Shown here in pieces: positions 51,586 through 64,000 of a stretch of DNA of 64,000 nucleotides. The notes under the pieces are model-generated. The model ran no database searches. It was given only the letters and a program-made list of their open reading frames with translations, and was not told where the DNA came from. This stretch comes from Chondrus crispus (taxonomy: Eukaryota; Rhodophyta; Florideophyceae; Gigartinales; Gigartinaceae), in assembly GCF_000350225.1 (NCBI RefSeq), contig NW_005179069.1:1-64000 (forward strand), written 5' to 3'. Position 1 is the first letter of the stretch; every line of letters begins with the position of its first letter. Position numbers and translations under genes: made by a program.

Positions 51586-54500
51586 TGTCCATATCCCATC
51601 GACCCGTCACCGCGAGCCCGACAAGGGCATGGGGGATATTTACCGATAATATCCCCCACGCCCCCACGCGAAGACGCCGAGACTCGCGTGATTCCGGCGC
51701 AGGAAATAAGGGACGTCGTGGCTTCTGTATGCCCGACGCCCGAGAAGAAATCCCCAGAGCCCCCTGTGGGCTAAGCTGCGGGAGGACCGCGAAGCGCGCA
51801 AGGACGCGACTTTTTGTGCGGACGTCAACGAACAACAGACGTCCCGCGACCAAGGAAGAAGGACGCGTAAACGCAGAAAGAGCCGCCGCCGACGCCCCAG
51901 GCGAAACGACCTCGCGAATCGGACCGCGCCGAAGGTTGTCGACGGCGTCATCTGCTTGATGACGTCGAAGATATATAATGTCCTCGGCTCGATCGCCACG
52001 GAGGACAACGCGTTCAAGCCCCACACTCTCGCCGTTGATACGTGCTCGGGATACAATTTGGTGAGGAAGGCCGACCTTCCTCCCGACTGGACGCGTTACG
52101 TAATACGCGACGCGCCTCTGCCCCGGCTGGCAGGCGCGAATAGAAACCCGCTCAAGCTTTGCGCGGTTGTCCGGCTGGCCGTCCGGCTCCGGAACACGAC
52201 GTTCCGGGTTCCGTTCGTCGTCGCGGACCAGCTCGCAGTTCCCGTTCTCCTTGGGACCGCGTTCATTGACGCGCACGTGCGTCGTATCGATGTCGACGCG
52301 CAGAAGCTCGACCTCCGTCAAGGTGGCTCCATTTCCATTGCCGACGGGAGGGAGGAGCCGTTTCCCCCGACCAGACGGCAGGGCCGTCAGACGAGCCGAG
52401 CTGACGTACGCGAAGAAGCCCCGCAGGCGATCCGTATTGCCCGCTGGGTTACCATCCCCGCCATGTCACAAGCTCGCGTACGCGTAACGACCGCGGGGAA
52501 GGGGCTCGTCTTCTTGGAACCAAAGCCGTCGCTTCAGCACCGCCTCGGGGTGAAGTTGACCAACGGCGTAGCCGAGGTCCTACCGCACCAGACCTTCGAG
52601 GTCGTTGTCGCTAATTTTTTGCGTTGCACAAGGCGGCTACCAAAACACACCATCGTTGGCTACGCAAAACGAAACCCCCTCGCGATCCTAACGCCCGAGC
52701 GCCGGGTCGCGGAGGAGATCGCGCACGCGATGCACCTTACCGACTTGGACGACCAAGTCGGTGAGGTAGGAGCTGGCCGACCAAGCTCCGCCGAGGAGGT
52801 GATCGCGAACGCGGAGGTACGATCCGCGGAGTGTCCCTCGCCGACGGAGGGCACTGTACGCGTACCAGATAAGGACCCCAAAAATCCCGCCACGCATTGG
52901 GAAAAGGGAATGGATTTGTCATACATCAGTGATGACAGGTTACGCGGACAAGTCCTCGAGATGCTACGCAAGCACTCGGGCTTGTGGGACGGTACGCTCG
53001 GAACGATCCGAGCGACGGAACACCGTATCCCTCTCGAGCCAGGCACGAAGCCCATCCGCTCGATGCCCTATCGGAAAGGGCCCGCGATGCGCGAAATGGT
53101 CGCGAAGGAGGTCCACAAGATGCTGAATGCGGGAGTCATTGAACCCGCCAGCACCGAGTGGGCCTCCCCGGTAGTCCTAGTTCCAAAGAAGGACGGAACC
53201 CTTCGGTTCTGCGTGGACTACCGGCACGTGAACGCGAAGACGCTAGCGGATTCGTATCCGCTGCCGCGTATGGACGATTGTATAGATTCGCTGGGCGACG
53301 CGGCAGTCTTCACGACGTTAGACTGCAACTCCGGCTACTGCCAGATACCAGTCGTGCTGGAGGACCGCGACAAGACGACGTTCACCACGCACATGGGGAC
53401 TTTTCGCCACCTACGGATGCCGTTTGGGCTGAAAGGGGCACCGGCCACCTTTCAGCGCGCGCTCGACATCATCCTCTCAGGCGTCCGTTGGCAGATCTGC
53501 CTCGTCTATTTGGATGATGTCATCGTCTTTTCGCGTACGCACGAGGAGCACGCGAAACACCTCGACACTGTCTTGAGCCTATTGGGGAGCGCCGGCATCT
53601 CTCTCAAGCTCAAGAAGTGTAGCTTCTTTCAGCCCAAGGTCCATTACCTGGGGCACGTTATATCCCCAGGTAAGCTCAGCGTCGCGGAGACCGCAGCCGA
53701 CGCGTTCGGGACGTTCAAGTTCCCGAGGACGCTGACGCAGGTGCGCTCGTTTCTCGGGGCGTGCAACGTCTACCGCCGCTTCGTCAAGGGATTCGCGAAA
53801 ATCGCTCGTCCACTGACGAATATGACGCGTAAGGATGCCGACCCCGACTTCGACCATCCCACCGAGTTGCAACTACACGCCTTCGAGGAGCTCAAGTCGC
53901 GGATAATCGCCCCACCTATACTCGCGCTTCCGCGGTATGGACGACCGTACATGATAGATACGGACGCGAGCGCGTATCAGCTTGGCTGCACGCTATTGCA
54001 GGAGCACGACGGGTCCAACGACTGGCGCCCCGTCGGCTACTGGTCCTACTCGCTGAACGACAGCGAGAGGAACTACAGCGCGACTGAACGCGAGTGTTTC
54101 GCCCTAGTGTGGGCCGTCCGCACACTACGACCGTACGTAGAAGGCACCAAGTCCACCGTCCGTACGGATCACGACGCGTTGAGGTGGCTCATGTCCCTCA
54201 CCGAAAGTTCCGTAAGACTCACGCGTTGGCGGCTACGTCTGGCTGAATACGACTTCACCATTCAGTACCGCCCCGGACGCGTGCATCAGGTTCCGGACGC
54301 GTTATCGCGTCTCATCTCGCCGAGGGTCGCCGACGACCCTCGACCAGTCGTCGAGGTGGATGACGACATTCCCACCTTCGACGCGGGCACTACAGTACGC
54401 GAAGTCTCGGACGAGCTCGTGGATCACGTCTGCACCGCGAAGTGTGATCACAAGACCGTCCAGGTGCTCGTCACCACGCGGAAGCACACCGAGACGCAAA

Positions 54501-56179
54501 GAAGAACGCGTACCCGAGCACGCGACGAGCCAAGGGGCGACGACGAAGCCCCGGCTCTAGAAGGACCCCACACGCTGTGGGAGGAGACCGAAGAATTTGA
54601 CGCGATCGATATCGAACGCGTAGAAGGCAACGAAGGCGACGCGTCTGATTCCCCGGTCGCCCCACCGCAGGACGACCTGCCGGCCCCTCTTACGATAGAG
54701 GAGATAGCCGAGGAGCAACGCGTTGACGACTTCTGCCAAACGGTATTGGGAAGACAGTCTGAGTCCAAGGACTCCGCGTTCTTCGAGGACCACCAAGGGG
54801 TGCTGAAGCGCAGACAACCCTTTGACCCTGACATTGTACAGGTGGTAGTGCCTTGGACCTTACGCGCTCGCTTGCTGCAGCTCTGCCACAACCCGGCCAT
54901 CGCGGAACACCCGGGGCAGAACCGCATGTACCAAACGCTCCGTCGCGAATATTATTTGCCACACCTGGCCGCGGACGTCGCGTCTACCGTGCGAGGGTGC
55001 CATACCTGCGCGATGAATCGCGTTAGACTACGGAAACATCGCAACCGATTGAGATTGTTCCCCGCAACGCGTCCGCTGGAGAGTCTCGCGATAGACATCC
55101 TGGGACCACTCCCGAAGACCAAGGCAGGGAAACGATTCCTCCTGGTCATAACGGACCGCTTCACGAAGCTCACACAAGTCGTCGCGCTTCGAACCATCAC
55201 CGCGTATACGGTCGCGATCGCGTTCTGCGACGAGTGGGTCTTCAAGTATGGCGTGCCGCGTTCGCTATTATCGGACAACGGTCCGCAATTTAACGCGAAG
55301 TTCTTCCAGAGTGTGTGTTGCGTCCTGGGGATAACTAACATGTACAACTCCGCATACCATCCCCAGACGAACGGGCAGGTTGAACGCTACAACCGGACGA
55401 TCGCGTCAATGCTTCGTAACTACGTGAACGAACATCAGGACGATTGGGACGTGTACGTGGGGCCGTTGACTTACGCGTACAACTCCCACGTACACCGAAC
55501 CACGCGTACGACACCTTTCGAGCTCGTGCTTAGCAGACCCCCGCAAGAGTTCTCTCTCCGCAGAGTCGACGGGGACGCTTCCCCTCCGGATAGGGGGACG
55601 CAGCGGGCAGAGTTCCTCAAGACCCTCGACGCGACAATACAGAAGGCCTACGGAAGCCTGCGCCGTACGCAGGCCCGTTACAAACGCGACTTCGATAAAC
55701 GCGTTCGAAGGATCAACGCGCTCCTCAAGCCCGGCGACTATGCGTATCTCAACCCCACCGACGGGTCAAAGACGTCGAACAAGCTCGCGTCACCGGCCGT
55801 TGGACCATACGGCATCTTGGCCAACGACCGACGCACGATCACGATCGATCGTGATGAGGAGACGGAGCGCGTCTCCGCAGACCGCTGCGTGTACGCGCCG
55901 CCCCCTGCAAACGCGCCACGCGCAAGTACTACCACCTCGGGTGACCTTGCTGACAAGGTCAGCGAGGGCACACGGTATGCCGTCGAACGGCTACTGAAAC
56001 ATCGCGTGATGGAAGACGGAACTATCGAGTTCCTCATCAAGTGAGCGGATTACAACACGCACACCTGGACCGCGAGAACCTACGTGCCGGAGGAGCTAAT
56101 GTCGCGCTACGCTCAGCGACTCCGGACGCGTACAGGGCGAGACCTCTCCTCGGAGGTGAACGCGGACGTTCACTGTTAA
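51544..56179 (+). pseudogene. pol: Pol of element B (frameshift and stop)
   Basis: The -1 frame from the slippery site runs to a TAA near 51772. A one-base shift then restores the frame that is open from about 51740 through 56041. TGA 56042-56044 replaces the Trp of the chromodomain IKWADY, and the frame ends at TAA 56177-56179. Domains as in A: VDTCSGYNLV protease (again Cys for Gly), RT with YLDD, RNase H, HHCC and D,D,E integrase (SDNGPQF, QVERYN), chromodomain. In RT a conserved Trp is Cys (SGYCQIPV). Not functional as it stands. Confidence 0.93.
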
Positions 56180-56192
56180 GGAGGGGGCCCTC
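56155..56192 (+). promoter_or_regulatory. Hairpin plus internal polypurine tract at pol end, element B
   Basis: GTGAACGcggaCGTTCAC followed by TGTTAAGGAGGGGGCC; same layout as 29380-29418 in A. The 3' copy of the hairpin in B is at 60312-60329. Confidence 0.6.
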
Positions 56193-57660
56193 AACCGCTA
56201 CTTTTCCGCTAAACAAGCCCCTCGCGGTTAGAATCACGTTACGCGTACGAAAGGACAGGTGTTGCCAATGCAGGGAGACACAAGACATCGCGAGTCGGCA
56301 GAAGGGTATGGACCAACGGGCCCGGTCACGCGCCGCAAAAAGGCCGAACGGTACCAAAAGCCGGCAGAGACCCGCCCCCTCGAAAATAAGAATACGAAAC
56401 GAAGGCGAGGTAACATGTTGCCCTATTAGCGGAATAGCGCGATTATTCACGCTCTCTCGGGCCAGGAAGATGCCTCGATCGAGGACCCACGGCCGTCGGT
56501 GCCGAAGGTTTGCGTCACACGCGTGTGAGAACATGGACGGACAAGTAAGTCCCAGTTGGGGGCCTAACACGCGTAAGAATTCGCCACAGGGACCCACGCC
56601 GACAGGCGAAGCTACGCGAAAGCAGAAAGGGAAGGGGGCTGGACGAACACCAACCACTGTACCCTGAGAGCAATATACCGAGAAAGCACCGCCGCCCGCC
56701 GCAGACACTACGGTCAATCACCGGCGGCGCCCCCAAAAATAATCGGTGAAATACATTCGGGGGAGACACTGTACGCCAAATCATGCGCACCGCGGCCTCA
56801 GCAACGATCCGCCGCCGCCCCGGAAATAATCAAAAAAGGGGAGTAATTTACAGTGAAGCAATGCGCACGTGTGCACGTGCGCAGGCGACCGACAGGACGG
56901 GTGGGGGAGCGACACGCAATCGGACAGCGAAAAGCAGCGTGTGCGACGCATTGCCCTTCGGTGGGGTACGAACCACGTTGCACGAGAGGGGGAAGGGTAA
57001 GAGCGTCGGCACCGGCCTCCCTCTGCCCCATCGCGAGGGCGGACCCAGCACACACCGCACGGGTCGAACTACGACGGAGATTCCGCGTTTCGCCGCGACC
57101 GCTCGTATGAGCCAAGAGCGATACTCGCGAAGACACCGTCGTCGCAAGCATCGCTTCGTTGCCACGCACCAACGTGCGAACGCACATACCACCGAGCGCC
57201 TCCGCACGTAAGCCAACTCACGCTGCTCTTTCCCGTCGCCGTGACCCAGGAACATGCTTAACGCGACGCGGGACCTCGGATGGCGACCCCGTACACCTCC
57301 TCCCGCCCCGCCTGATGGGGCGGAGCGAAGAGCGCGTATCGGGCGACCACACGTAAGGCACCCCTGCGATGCACGGGGACTCGATAAGACCGCAGCCTTG
57401 TTACGCGTAACGAGAAGAATGAGAGTCACCACGGGCGCGGCGAAGCGAACCACGCCCGCACCCCGGTCAGACGACACATCCGTGCAGCCCACGACAATTA
57501 GGGGACGACCCCTGAGGGGACGGGCTCAGCCACGCGAAGGGATCAGACCGCGCGAACTCCCGCTCGCACTACGAAGGAAGGAGGCGACTCCGTCTCGACG
57601 TTTTATTGTACGCACCGCCACGCTCGCGCACTCGCCGACATAAGAGAGGGAGCCGCGTCG
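56193..57660. other. Element B region between pol and antisense ORF
   Basis: GC-rich with overlapping ORFs on both strands, none conserved with element A as protein. B' shares this sequence from about 56995 onward. Confidence 0.5.
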
Positions 57661-59996
57661 CTAGCGACTAGCGTCATTAGTCGGCACGGTAGACCCGGAC
57701 CATAGTGGTCTAGAGGACAGTACCCCGGGTATCGCGGGACCTCGGCGGCCATCGATGCTAGACTGGGCAGCACGAGGCGCGCCGGGGGACCGCCTGTACG
57801 CGAAGCGGAGCTTCCGGGCGCCAAGCCGCCGGTCGGGGGCGAGTCGGTCCCATAATTCGTGTAAGGATCGCGGACCGCCGGAGGGGCTACAACGCGCTCC
57901 GAAGCGCGGACCTGAGGCGCCACCGCAGATCGGGCGGAACGTAAACTGTCCTGCTCGCGTCTATATCGATCGCGGTCGTACAGTGCGCGTTCATATTCTC
58001 CCGTCTGGCGCTCGGACGCTTCGCGTGAGGACGCGAGCTCGCGATTTAAGCGCCGCAGTTGCAAGGTGTGCGCTCCCAAGTCGTCCTAGAGCCGTCGCGC
58101 CTCGTCACCTCGGGCTAGGAACCAACTACACAGGGTCGCGACCAACGAGCCCACGGTCCAAGTACGACGGGCAGCCGATCCTAGGACACGCGTCAGCTCG
58201 GGAATGGCCGCTAGCTCGCTTTGAGACAGCACGAGATCGCGTACGGGACCCCCGATCGTCCTCCAGTGGAGGGACCGGCAAGATAGGCTCGGAGCGGACC
58301 GCTCTCCTTTCGAAGTCGCGACGGACGGCGACCGGGGCCGCCCGGAAAGGGTTCGAACCCAAATCAATGGGAGCCGTGCCCACTGCGTCTAGGTCTCGAT
58401 AACGTTTACGCCGACCACGCCGGCTCTCTGAGCCAACTCCCCCTCGCTTACCAGTGCCGCCGACGACCGGCGAATTCGGGGAAGGCCGCGCCACGAAAAC
58501 GTCGGCACCCGCGTCGTAAGCAAGGAAGGAACTTCTGACCCCGGTGGTGTAATCCGTCCAGGATCGGCAGTGCTGCGCGCTGACGTCCCCGGCGCGGATC
58601 ATTAGCCCGACGGCTTGCGCGAATGTCCACGGGACATGCGACGAGCCTCGCTCGGAGGTATGCACCGACGCGTCGGGAAGGCTTGCCACGAGTCGCTCGA
58701 GATGGGCGACGGTTTGAAGCGGTTGGAGGAACACTAGCGCGTTAACGTGTACCTCCGCCATGAAGGCGCGGACCAAGCCTACTCACGCTGACAATTGTAC
58801 GCGAGTCGCGAGTGGGCTGGGTGTTGAGAGTCCGCACATGCGAAGCCAAAGTGCTTCAAGACGGGTGGCAGAAGGGGATGAACCCCTAACGAGGGGAAGC
58901 TCTCCCTGACGTCCAGGGGGAGAACCGGGAAGTCCCCCGACGACAAGCCCGACGCAAAGGCCGCGGAAGGAATAATACGGCCGTCCACCTCGTCCGGATG
59001 CCGATAGGCAGACCAGTCGTGGTGCGCGAATCCCACCGCGTGGAGACGCATCAGGGAACAAGAGGACTTCTGAAATGCCACCCGCGGCTTCGAGTGAACG
59101 TAGGGACGGGGGAATACGTACAGCCCCGTCACCTCGGGCAGGACGAAGCGACGTGAGCCGTCCTGTCCTGGACCGAATAGGAACCATCCCATTCGATCCA
59201 CGTGTTCCACTTCCGCGGTACTGTAGGCGAAGGTGCGGTCGCCGGGCAGCTCATCCGGGAGCTGGTAGCCCGACCCGCCACCCTCGGTCATCAGACGGTG
59301 TAGGACCGAGGACGCCTCCTCCAGCCCACCAGCGTTGTATACCTTGAGCACGCGCGCAAGGTCGGGACGAAGCCAGGCACGAGCAGCTAACTCCTCGATG
59401 GTAACTCCTGAGCGAGCACGGCGCCGCCAGGGGTACCGTAGTTCGCGAGTACCGAGAACAGGAGCCTCTGACGACGGAGACCCGAGCCACTGCGTAGCGG
59501 AGGGCCGCTCCTCCACGCCCACGTCGACCGCGGGGCGAGCCGCTCCCCCCTGCACCGACGGCCATCGGCAACTGCCGTCCGTGCCAAGCGAGCCTACAGT
59601 AGGCTGGTAAGGTGGGGACGCGCCCCCCGCGTTACGCACCACCGCCAACGGAAGAAGGGCGGCGGCTTCACTCGCCCCGGTCGCAGGGGCGGCGCGGCGG
59701 GCATCGACACCAGCGGACGCCGGGCGGAACGCCACGGCCGGCCTCACGGGGGCCCGCGGCGGCGGCACCAACTCGACGGAAACTGTAGATGAGCGACGCT
59801 TTTGGAACGGAGAAGCGGGAGCTGAGGCGGCGCGGGTCGTCGCGCCGCCCGCCATACGCATGCCGGGTAGCGCGTTCGACGAACCGGGACCGTCCGCAGC
59901 GGGGATCTCGACGACAGGAGCCCCCTGCTCAGCCGGTTCAACGGCGGGGTCGACAAGCGACGTCGGCAACGGACCCTCCTGCGGGTAGGCGTTCAT
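57661..59996 (-). pseudogene. Antisense ORF of element B (multiple breaks)
   Basis: ATG 59996. Relative to B', it carries a 7-bp deletion near 58771 (frameshift), a TAG at about 58087 and a one-base shift near 57690. The stop is at 57661. The conserved blocks of the family are all recognisable (YQLPDELPGDRTFAYS, LQKSSCSLMRLHAVGFAHHD, RRGRRKRYRDLD, heptad region). Confidence 0.85.
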
Positions 59997-60311
59997 GACG
60001 AGGTACTTCGCGGCACGACGCAGCGACGTAAGTACAGCAAGGGCAGCGCGGGAAGAGACGCGAAGAAGATGGTAAGAATAACGACCCGGGGCGGTAAGAA
60101 ACGAAACGCGACAACGCGAGGGCAGGGGAGACGCAACGCCCAAAAACGGGGCGGGCGGGACACGGAGGACCGCCGCGTGCGACTAGCGGGGAGTGAAAGG
60201 CACTGAGCTCGGAAGGAAAAGGGGTCACGAGAGCGGACTTGGACGGCGACGGTAAAACACGGGGGCGAAAGGGGACGGGACAGTCAGGGTGCATCCTCCT
60301 CAAGCCCAGGG

Positions 60312-60345
60312 TGAACGCGGACGTTCACTCTTGGGGCGGCGGCCG
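60312..60345 (+). promoter_or_regulatory. Hairpin and 3' polypurine-like tract, element B
   Basis: GTGAACGcggaCGTTCAC then TCTTGGGGCGGCGGCCG against the 3' LTR. The tract is interrupted by C residues, less regular than in A; B' has the same tract. Confidence 0.7.
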
Positions 60346-61025
60346 TGTAGCATAAGCGCAGATCAGAATTAGATTTAGAATTAGATCGCGCGCGCGCACA
60401 CACGTGTACTGTCAGGACTGTCAGGAAGCGCGCACACACGTGTACTGTCAGGACTGTCAGGACGCCCGCACACACGTGTATCATCGGCGCGCGCGCGCAC
60501 ACGTGTATGGACAGCGCTACAGTAGCTGAGTACGGTAGCTCAGCACTGTAACGCGCTACAGTGCAGTACGGACTACTGTAGCCCTGTATGATAGACGCGA
60601 CAGACGCGTAATTGTATATTAAACCACGGGAACCGACGGCGGCGGAGGGAAGGCAAGCATCGGCTTGGCCAGACCCCCACCGTCGGCTAACCCGGAACGC
60701 TTACTCTAACTCGGGGACGCTCTCTCTGTTCGCGTTTTAGAGTAGAAGGACACGGGTAGCGGACGCGTACGTGCGCGCGCGAGCTAGGATCCGCCTCCGC
60801 CCGTCGGTACTGGAACGTCACCCAGTACCGCGCCGGGGCGTCGAGGCGTCGATCCGCTCTACCGCATACACTAACGCGTTCGCGACCCGACCCGCTCTAC
60901 CACCGCTACCGGCCCGTGTCCTTCCTCACGCGTTGCTCACTGGTGCTTTCTGTTCTTCTGGCGTTCTACAGGGTCTCTTACGCAGACTGAGCATACACCT
61001 CTGTCGTTGGGGTGTTTATGCTACA
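60346..61025 (+). repeat. 3' LTR of element B (680 bp)
   Basis: Same ends and length as the 5' LTR with about five substitutions; followed by the CACAC target duplication. Confidence 0.96.
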
Positions 61026-61030
61026 CACAC

Positions 61031-62268
61031 CACGTGACAGCTTCCGGTACCCTGCAACGCCAACCATCAGCTTGACACGCATTGATCTCGTGTCAATCAG
61101 AGCCTTTTTCACAACTGGTCTCGCGTTTTTCGTACATGAGATTTAAAGCACTTGTTAATATTTGCATCGCAAGATTGCAAGAAGTGGGAAGTGTTGGCAG
61201 GACTTTGCATTACCTCGCAGCCCTTGCTCACACACAGTTCTAGCCACTCGTACCCATTTCTCAGCGCATGCCTGTCAAGACAAAGAGCAAACTTTTTGCC
61301 TGAAGGCACAAATTTCCGCACATTCCTATCGATATGTTCCATTAAAAAGGCATCAGACCCATCTCCATGGACCCATTTTGGGATGCAAAAATAGTAGCAT
61401 CCCTCGGAAACCATCCGTTTGTATCCAACCAGTGCGGATGCCCTTGGGAATCTTTAAATATTTTGTGAGGAAGCGGGTCAAACCAGGAAGACATAATGTT
61501 TTTTCCAGCAAAAACAAAGAAAGGAGGTAAACATTTTCCACTCGCAGAAGTCACAACGACAGCTGTCAAATGTTTACCAGTCCCAATATTGGCGGAGGAG
61601 GACCGAAAACCACTATGATGTGTGTCGGAGGAGTTGAATACTTTCACACGCCGCCCAAATTCGGCATCTACGGCGGTCTCGTCCATATTCGACAGTCTGT
61701 CTCCATCTGCAAAAATGCCTGGGGTGGCTGCTTCAACTTTCTGCAGTGCCGTAGCATACGTTTCTACGTGATAGTAGTTCTCTCCCCTGAACTTTGCTCG
61801 CTCCTTGTTCTCAGCATTTCTAAAAGTAATATCCTGATTGCGTGCTCTGAAAGCCCCGACGACGTCAGCAGAAGGCAGACCATTTTCGAATCTTCTTCAG
61901 CCGTCCGTGGCAATTGCTGCCATGACACTGCCAAGTGTTCTGGAATCCATGGCGAAGCCTCGTGACGCAATGAATTTCATGCAATCTTCGATTAGTTGCT
62001 CTTCGTCTATACTAAAAGCCGGCTGTACTTGTCCTATGTGCTCTTGGATCCAGCATGTTTTCCAGCACTGCTGCGTCTTCTGACGCAACAGCTTTCTTAA
62101 GGCGCATGGCTGTTCCAGCCAATAGAGAGCACACAGACATAACCTCTGTCAGCTTGTGTTGTTTTCGCAGTAGCTCACCGCCTTGAAGCGATTCTTCTGC
62201 ACCATGGCGTCTCGTGCAGTCCTTCTCTGTGCCTCTCGAGTTTGCTTACGCATCAAGAGAGTCACCAT
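61031..62268 (-). pseudogene. N-terminal and catalytic part of the split DDE_1 transposase
   Basis: ATG 62268 (MVTLLMRKQTREAQ). The frame continues with stops at 62149 and about 61898 (probably CGA to TGA). A one-base shift near 61355 leads into the last part. DNA-binding region: FSIDEEQLIEDCMKFIASRG. Catalytic acids: MDETAVD (first D), FALCLDRHALRNG (second D), LQSCDANINKCFK (third D), as in pogo/jerky-type DDE_1 enzymes. It is cut at 61030 by element B and resumes at 48208. Confidence 0.85.
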
Positions 62269-62556
62269 TGTGGCATATGGCTGAAAATACTCTTGTGAGA
62301 AGTCTCGGGGAGGAGCGGGGTGTCCAAATACGACCATCAGTGTTATATCGGCACCCAACACGTACGTTGCCCTTCCCGCCATGTTTGCGATTTGAAATGC
62401 GCGCAAACTGTATCCTCATACGATCGTCCGATGACTATCGGATTCTTGTACACATGGGAATTGTTTATCTTCAGTGTACTGATTGTCGGTCTGCTAATAA
62501 GTTTTCGAACTTCTTCGAAATTACCCTTTTTTCCAAATTACCCTGCCGGGGAAGGG

Positions 62557-62730
62557 TGCAGAATCCGGCTTGCGTATACAGAGTTCCGCAATGAAGTCGT
62601 GACGAAAAATGCTGAAATGTGGGTTTTTGTGAAGAAGATTTCTGCATGTCGTGATAAATGATAGGGACAGGTGTCGTGTAATTGGCGGTAGTTTGATATA
62701 ATACATGCATGATACAAGGCTACCAATTCG
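62557..62730. other. Right flank of the split transposon
   Basis: Contains GCAGAATCCGGCTTGCGTA, matching 46588. No gene seen. Confidence 0.4.
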
Positions 62731-63400
62731 TTGCTACCAACGCTTGGGTCACCCTTACCCTCCCCCGCCTTGTCCGACCTGACAACCACCACCAGTTCCT
62801 TGAGCGCCTCCATCGGATTCCCCCCTCCGCCAAACACAACCTCCCCTCCCACCTTCCCCGCCTCCAGTGTCTCTACCGTCGCCCTAGCCGCCTCCACCCT
62901 CAATTCTGTCCTCACGTACGACAACCCAGCGTTCAACGTAGCCGCCATAAACACTGCGAACGGTTTCGCCTCCCTCATCTCCCCTACGCATCTCACACTC
63001 GTCTTCCTCCCGCCCTTCCTCACGCCGGCCACCTCATCGCACAGCGTGTCCAACAGACGCGAACTGGTCATAGCGCAACGGGAGGCCGGGTGGAGCATCG
63101 AGCTCGCCGACCCCCTCGCGCACACTCCCCACGGGAGAGCCGCGTGGCGCAGGCACAGACCAGTTTCAACAGCTCAAGACGTGTCTCGCAGACTTTGCGC
63201 AGGAGTAGCACGACAGGCTCACTGCGCACGAACGGCGCGCCCAGGAGCTGCCTCGTCGCATCGGCGACGCGAAAAACGGCGCGCCCATGTCAGAGACGCG
63301 CTGGAAGTGGGACGATAGCGCCTTGTAGAACGCGACGCTGGCGAGCTGTTGCGTCGCGCTCGCGGTAGAGTCGGGTGTCATTGTGTAAATAGTACCCTGC
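62731..63400 (+). pseudogene. Doubtful decayed coding remnant
   Basis: A Thr/Pro/Ser-rich ORF (62731-63318) shifts at about 63160 to a frame reading FQQLKTCLADFAQE, stop, HDRLTAHERRAQEL, which is coiled and BAR-like in character. The opposite strand is also open (62538-63125) because the DNA is stop-poor, so the coding strand is not certain. No family recognised. Confidence 0.2.
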
Positions 63401-64000
63401 GCGACAGCGCCGTTGATTTTCTGCACGGTGAGACGGCGAGGGAGACGGCGGGAGGGGCTGCGGCGAGTGGCGGGTGGGACGACGCGGAAGCGCGGCGTCG
63501 GCGAGGAACAGCGCTACACAAACGCGATGGCATTACCAGCACCGGAAAGCGCGGTGTGACCCTTGCGCAAAGGTGGCAAGCAGGAGCGAACCGGTCTGGG
63601 AGTTGAGCGTCTGGTCGGGAGCGGGAGGCACTGCGTGATGGAGGTCTAGATTAGCGGAGATTGCTACGTCGCGGGCTGCTGTGGCTACCCGCCAGAGAGA
63701 GGAAGCGAGTGGTGGCGTGGGGGGCCCGCCCACAACCTGAAACGCACATAAACTCTCCGTAAACATGTACAGTAATGGCGATAGTCCTTGATAGCATGTG
63801 CTATTTTCATTGCCAAAGCAAGAGTTGCTGTGTTGTGACAGAAGGCGGAGTCAGCAAATGTAGATCGTCTGCAAACAGAATTGCAGAACGCGACTTGCGA
63901 AAGGACTTTTTGACGTCTCACCAAAGCTGCGCGATGGTCCTTTTTCCTCCCCCGGCCCATCGCGCAATCGACGGCTACCTCGATCGCCGTTGTTGCGACG
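63401..64000. other. No gene supported at the right end
   Basis: GC-rich then mixed composition, with short overlapping ORFs only. Includes one TGTACAGTA motif at 63766. Confidence 0.4.

Larger units (their letters stand above)
48209..61025 (+). mobile_element. Complete Ty3/Gypsy chromodomain retrotransposon, element B (12.8 kb)
   Basis: LTRs 48209-48888 and 60346-61025, 680 bp each, differing at about five sites by eye, flanked by CACAC (48204-48208 and 61026-61030). Same order as element A, with the antisense module between pol and the 3' LTR (4.2 kb here). Coding parts are damaged by several stops and shifts. B' at 3564-7682 is a truncated relative of the same family. Confidence 0.96.
47201..62556 (-). 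mobile_element. Pogo/Tigger-type transposon split by element B
   Basis: Inverted ends CCCTTCCCCGGCAAGGTAAT (47201) and CCCTTCCCCGGCAGGGTAAT (from 62556 inward) differ at one base. The left flank is TA; the right is TG, probably a mutated TA. Without element B and one 5-bp duplication the length is about 2.53 kb, normal for this group. The transposase is on the minus strand and is interrupted by B. Confidence 0.85.

Noticed and set aside
49784..56044. Possible use of TGA as tryptophan (several Trp codons read TGA)
   Set aside because: Intact ORFs such as pol of A, the Tc1 transposase and the APH-like gene end in TGA, and TAA/TAG also interrupt the same elements. Ordinary mutation explains it.

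Overview
This is a repeat-dominated piece of a eukaryotic nuclear genome. It holds chromodomain Ty3/Gypsy LTR retrotransposons, several TA-inserting DNA transposons, a TTA-flanked MITE, minisatellites, and only a few small intron-less host-like genes in AT-richer DNA. There is one scaffold gap (17600-17645). GC-rich retroelements alternating with AT-richer gene remnants, together with single-exon genes of bacterial type (a Uma2-family nuclease and an APH-fold kinase), fit a macroalga or protist. A Chondrus-like red alga is my best guess from general knowledge, held with low confidence. I saw no tRNA, rRNA or CRISPR array.

Layout. 1-1000: 3' part of a zinc-knuckle protein. 1312-1985: 26-bp minisatellite. 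2200-3563: short repeats and a 284-bp tandem duplication. 3564-7682: 5'-truncated retroelement (B') that cuts a piggyBac-like transposase (7683-8648). 9569-11128: complete Tc1-type element with one frameshift. 11825-14881: decayed kinase and an unidentified decayed gene with a membrane segment. 15499-16866: Uma2-family protein. 17142-17535: Harbinger-like MITE. 18704-19105 and 36921-37304: two copies of an orphan gene. 21472-36336: complete retroelement A (5-bp target duplication AGTGC) between those copies. 38216-39616: intact APH-like kinase gene, with a decayed partial copy at 41863-42105. 42331-43035 and 43038-46043: two DNA transposons that abut at a single shared TA. 47201-62556: a roughly 2.5-kb pogo/Tigger-type transposon split by complete retroelement B (48209-61025, target duplication CACAC). 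62.6-64 kb: doubtful coding remnants.

The most unusual content is in retroelements A, B and B'. A and B have LTRs of about 0.6-0.7 kb, an identical 19-nt primer-binding site, Gag with a CCHC knuckle, and Pol in the order protease, reverse transcriptase, RNase H, integrase, chromodomain. Pol is entered through what looks like a textbook -1 frameshift signal. Downstream of pol, all three copies carry a long ORF on the opposite strand. It is intact in A (762 codons) and degraded in B and B', and it is clearly homologous between the two families although it has no function I recognise. In A and B this antisense module is bracketed by two copies of a hairpin plus polypurine tract. The LTR 3' ends carry a hairpin that differs between families by compensatory changes. 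Most other genes are remnants of transposons or decayed host genes.
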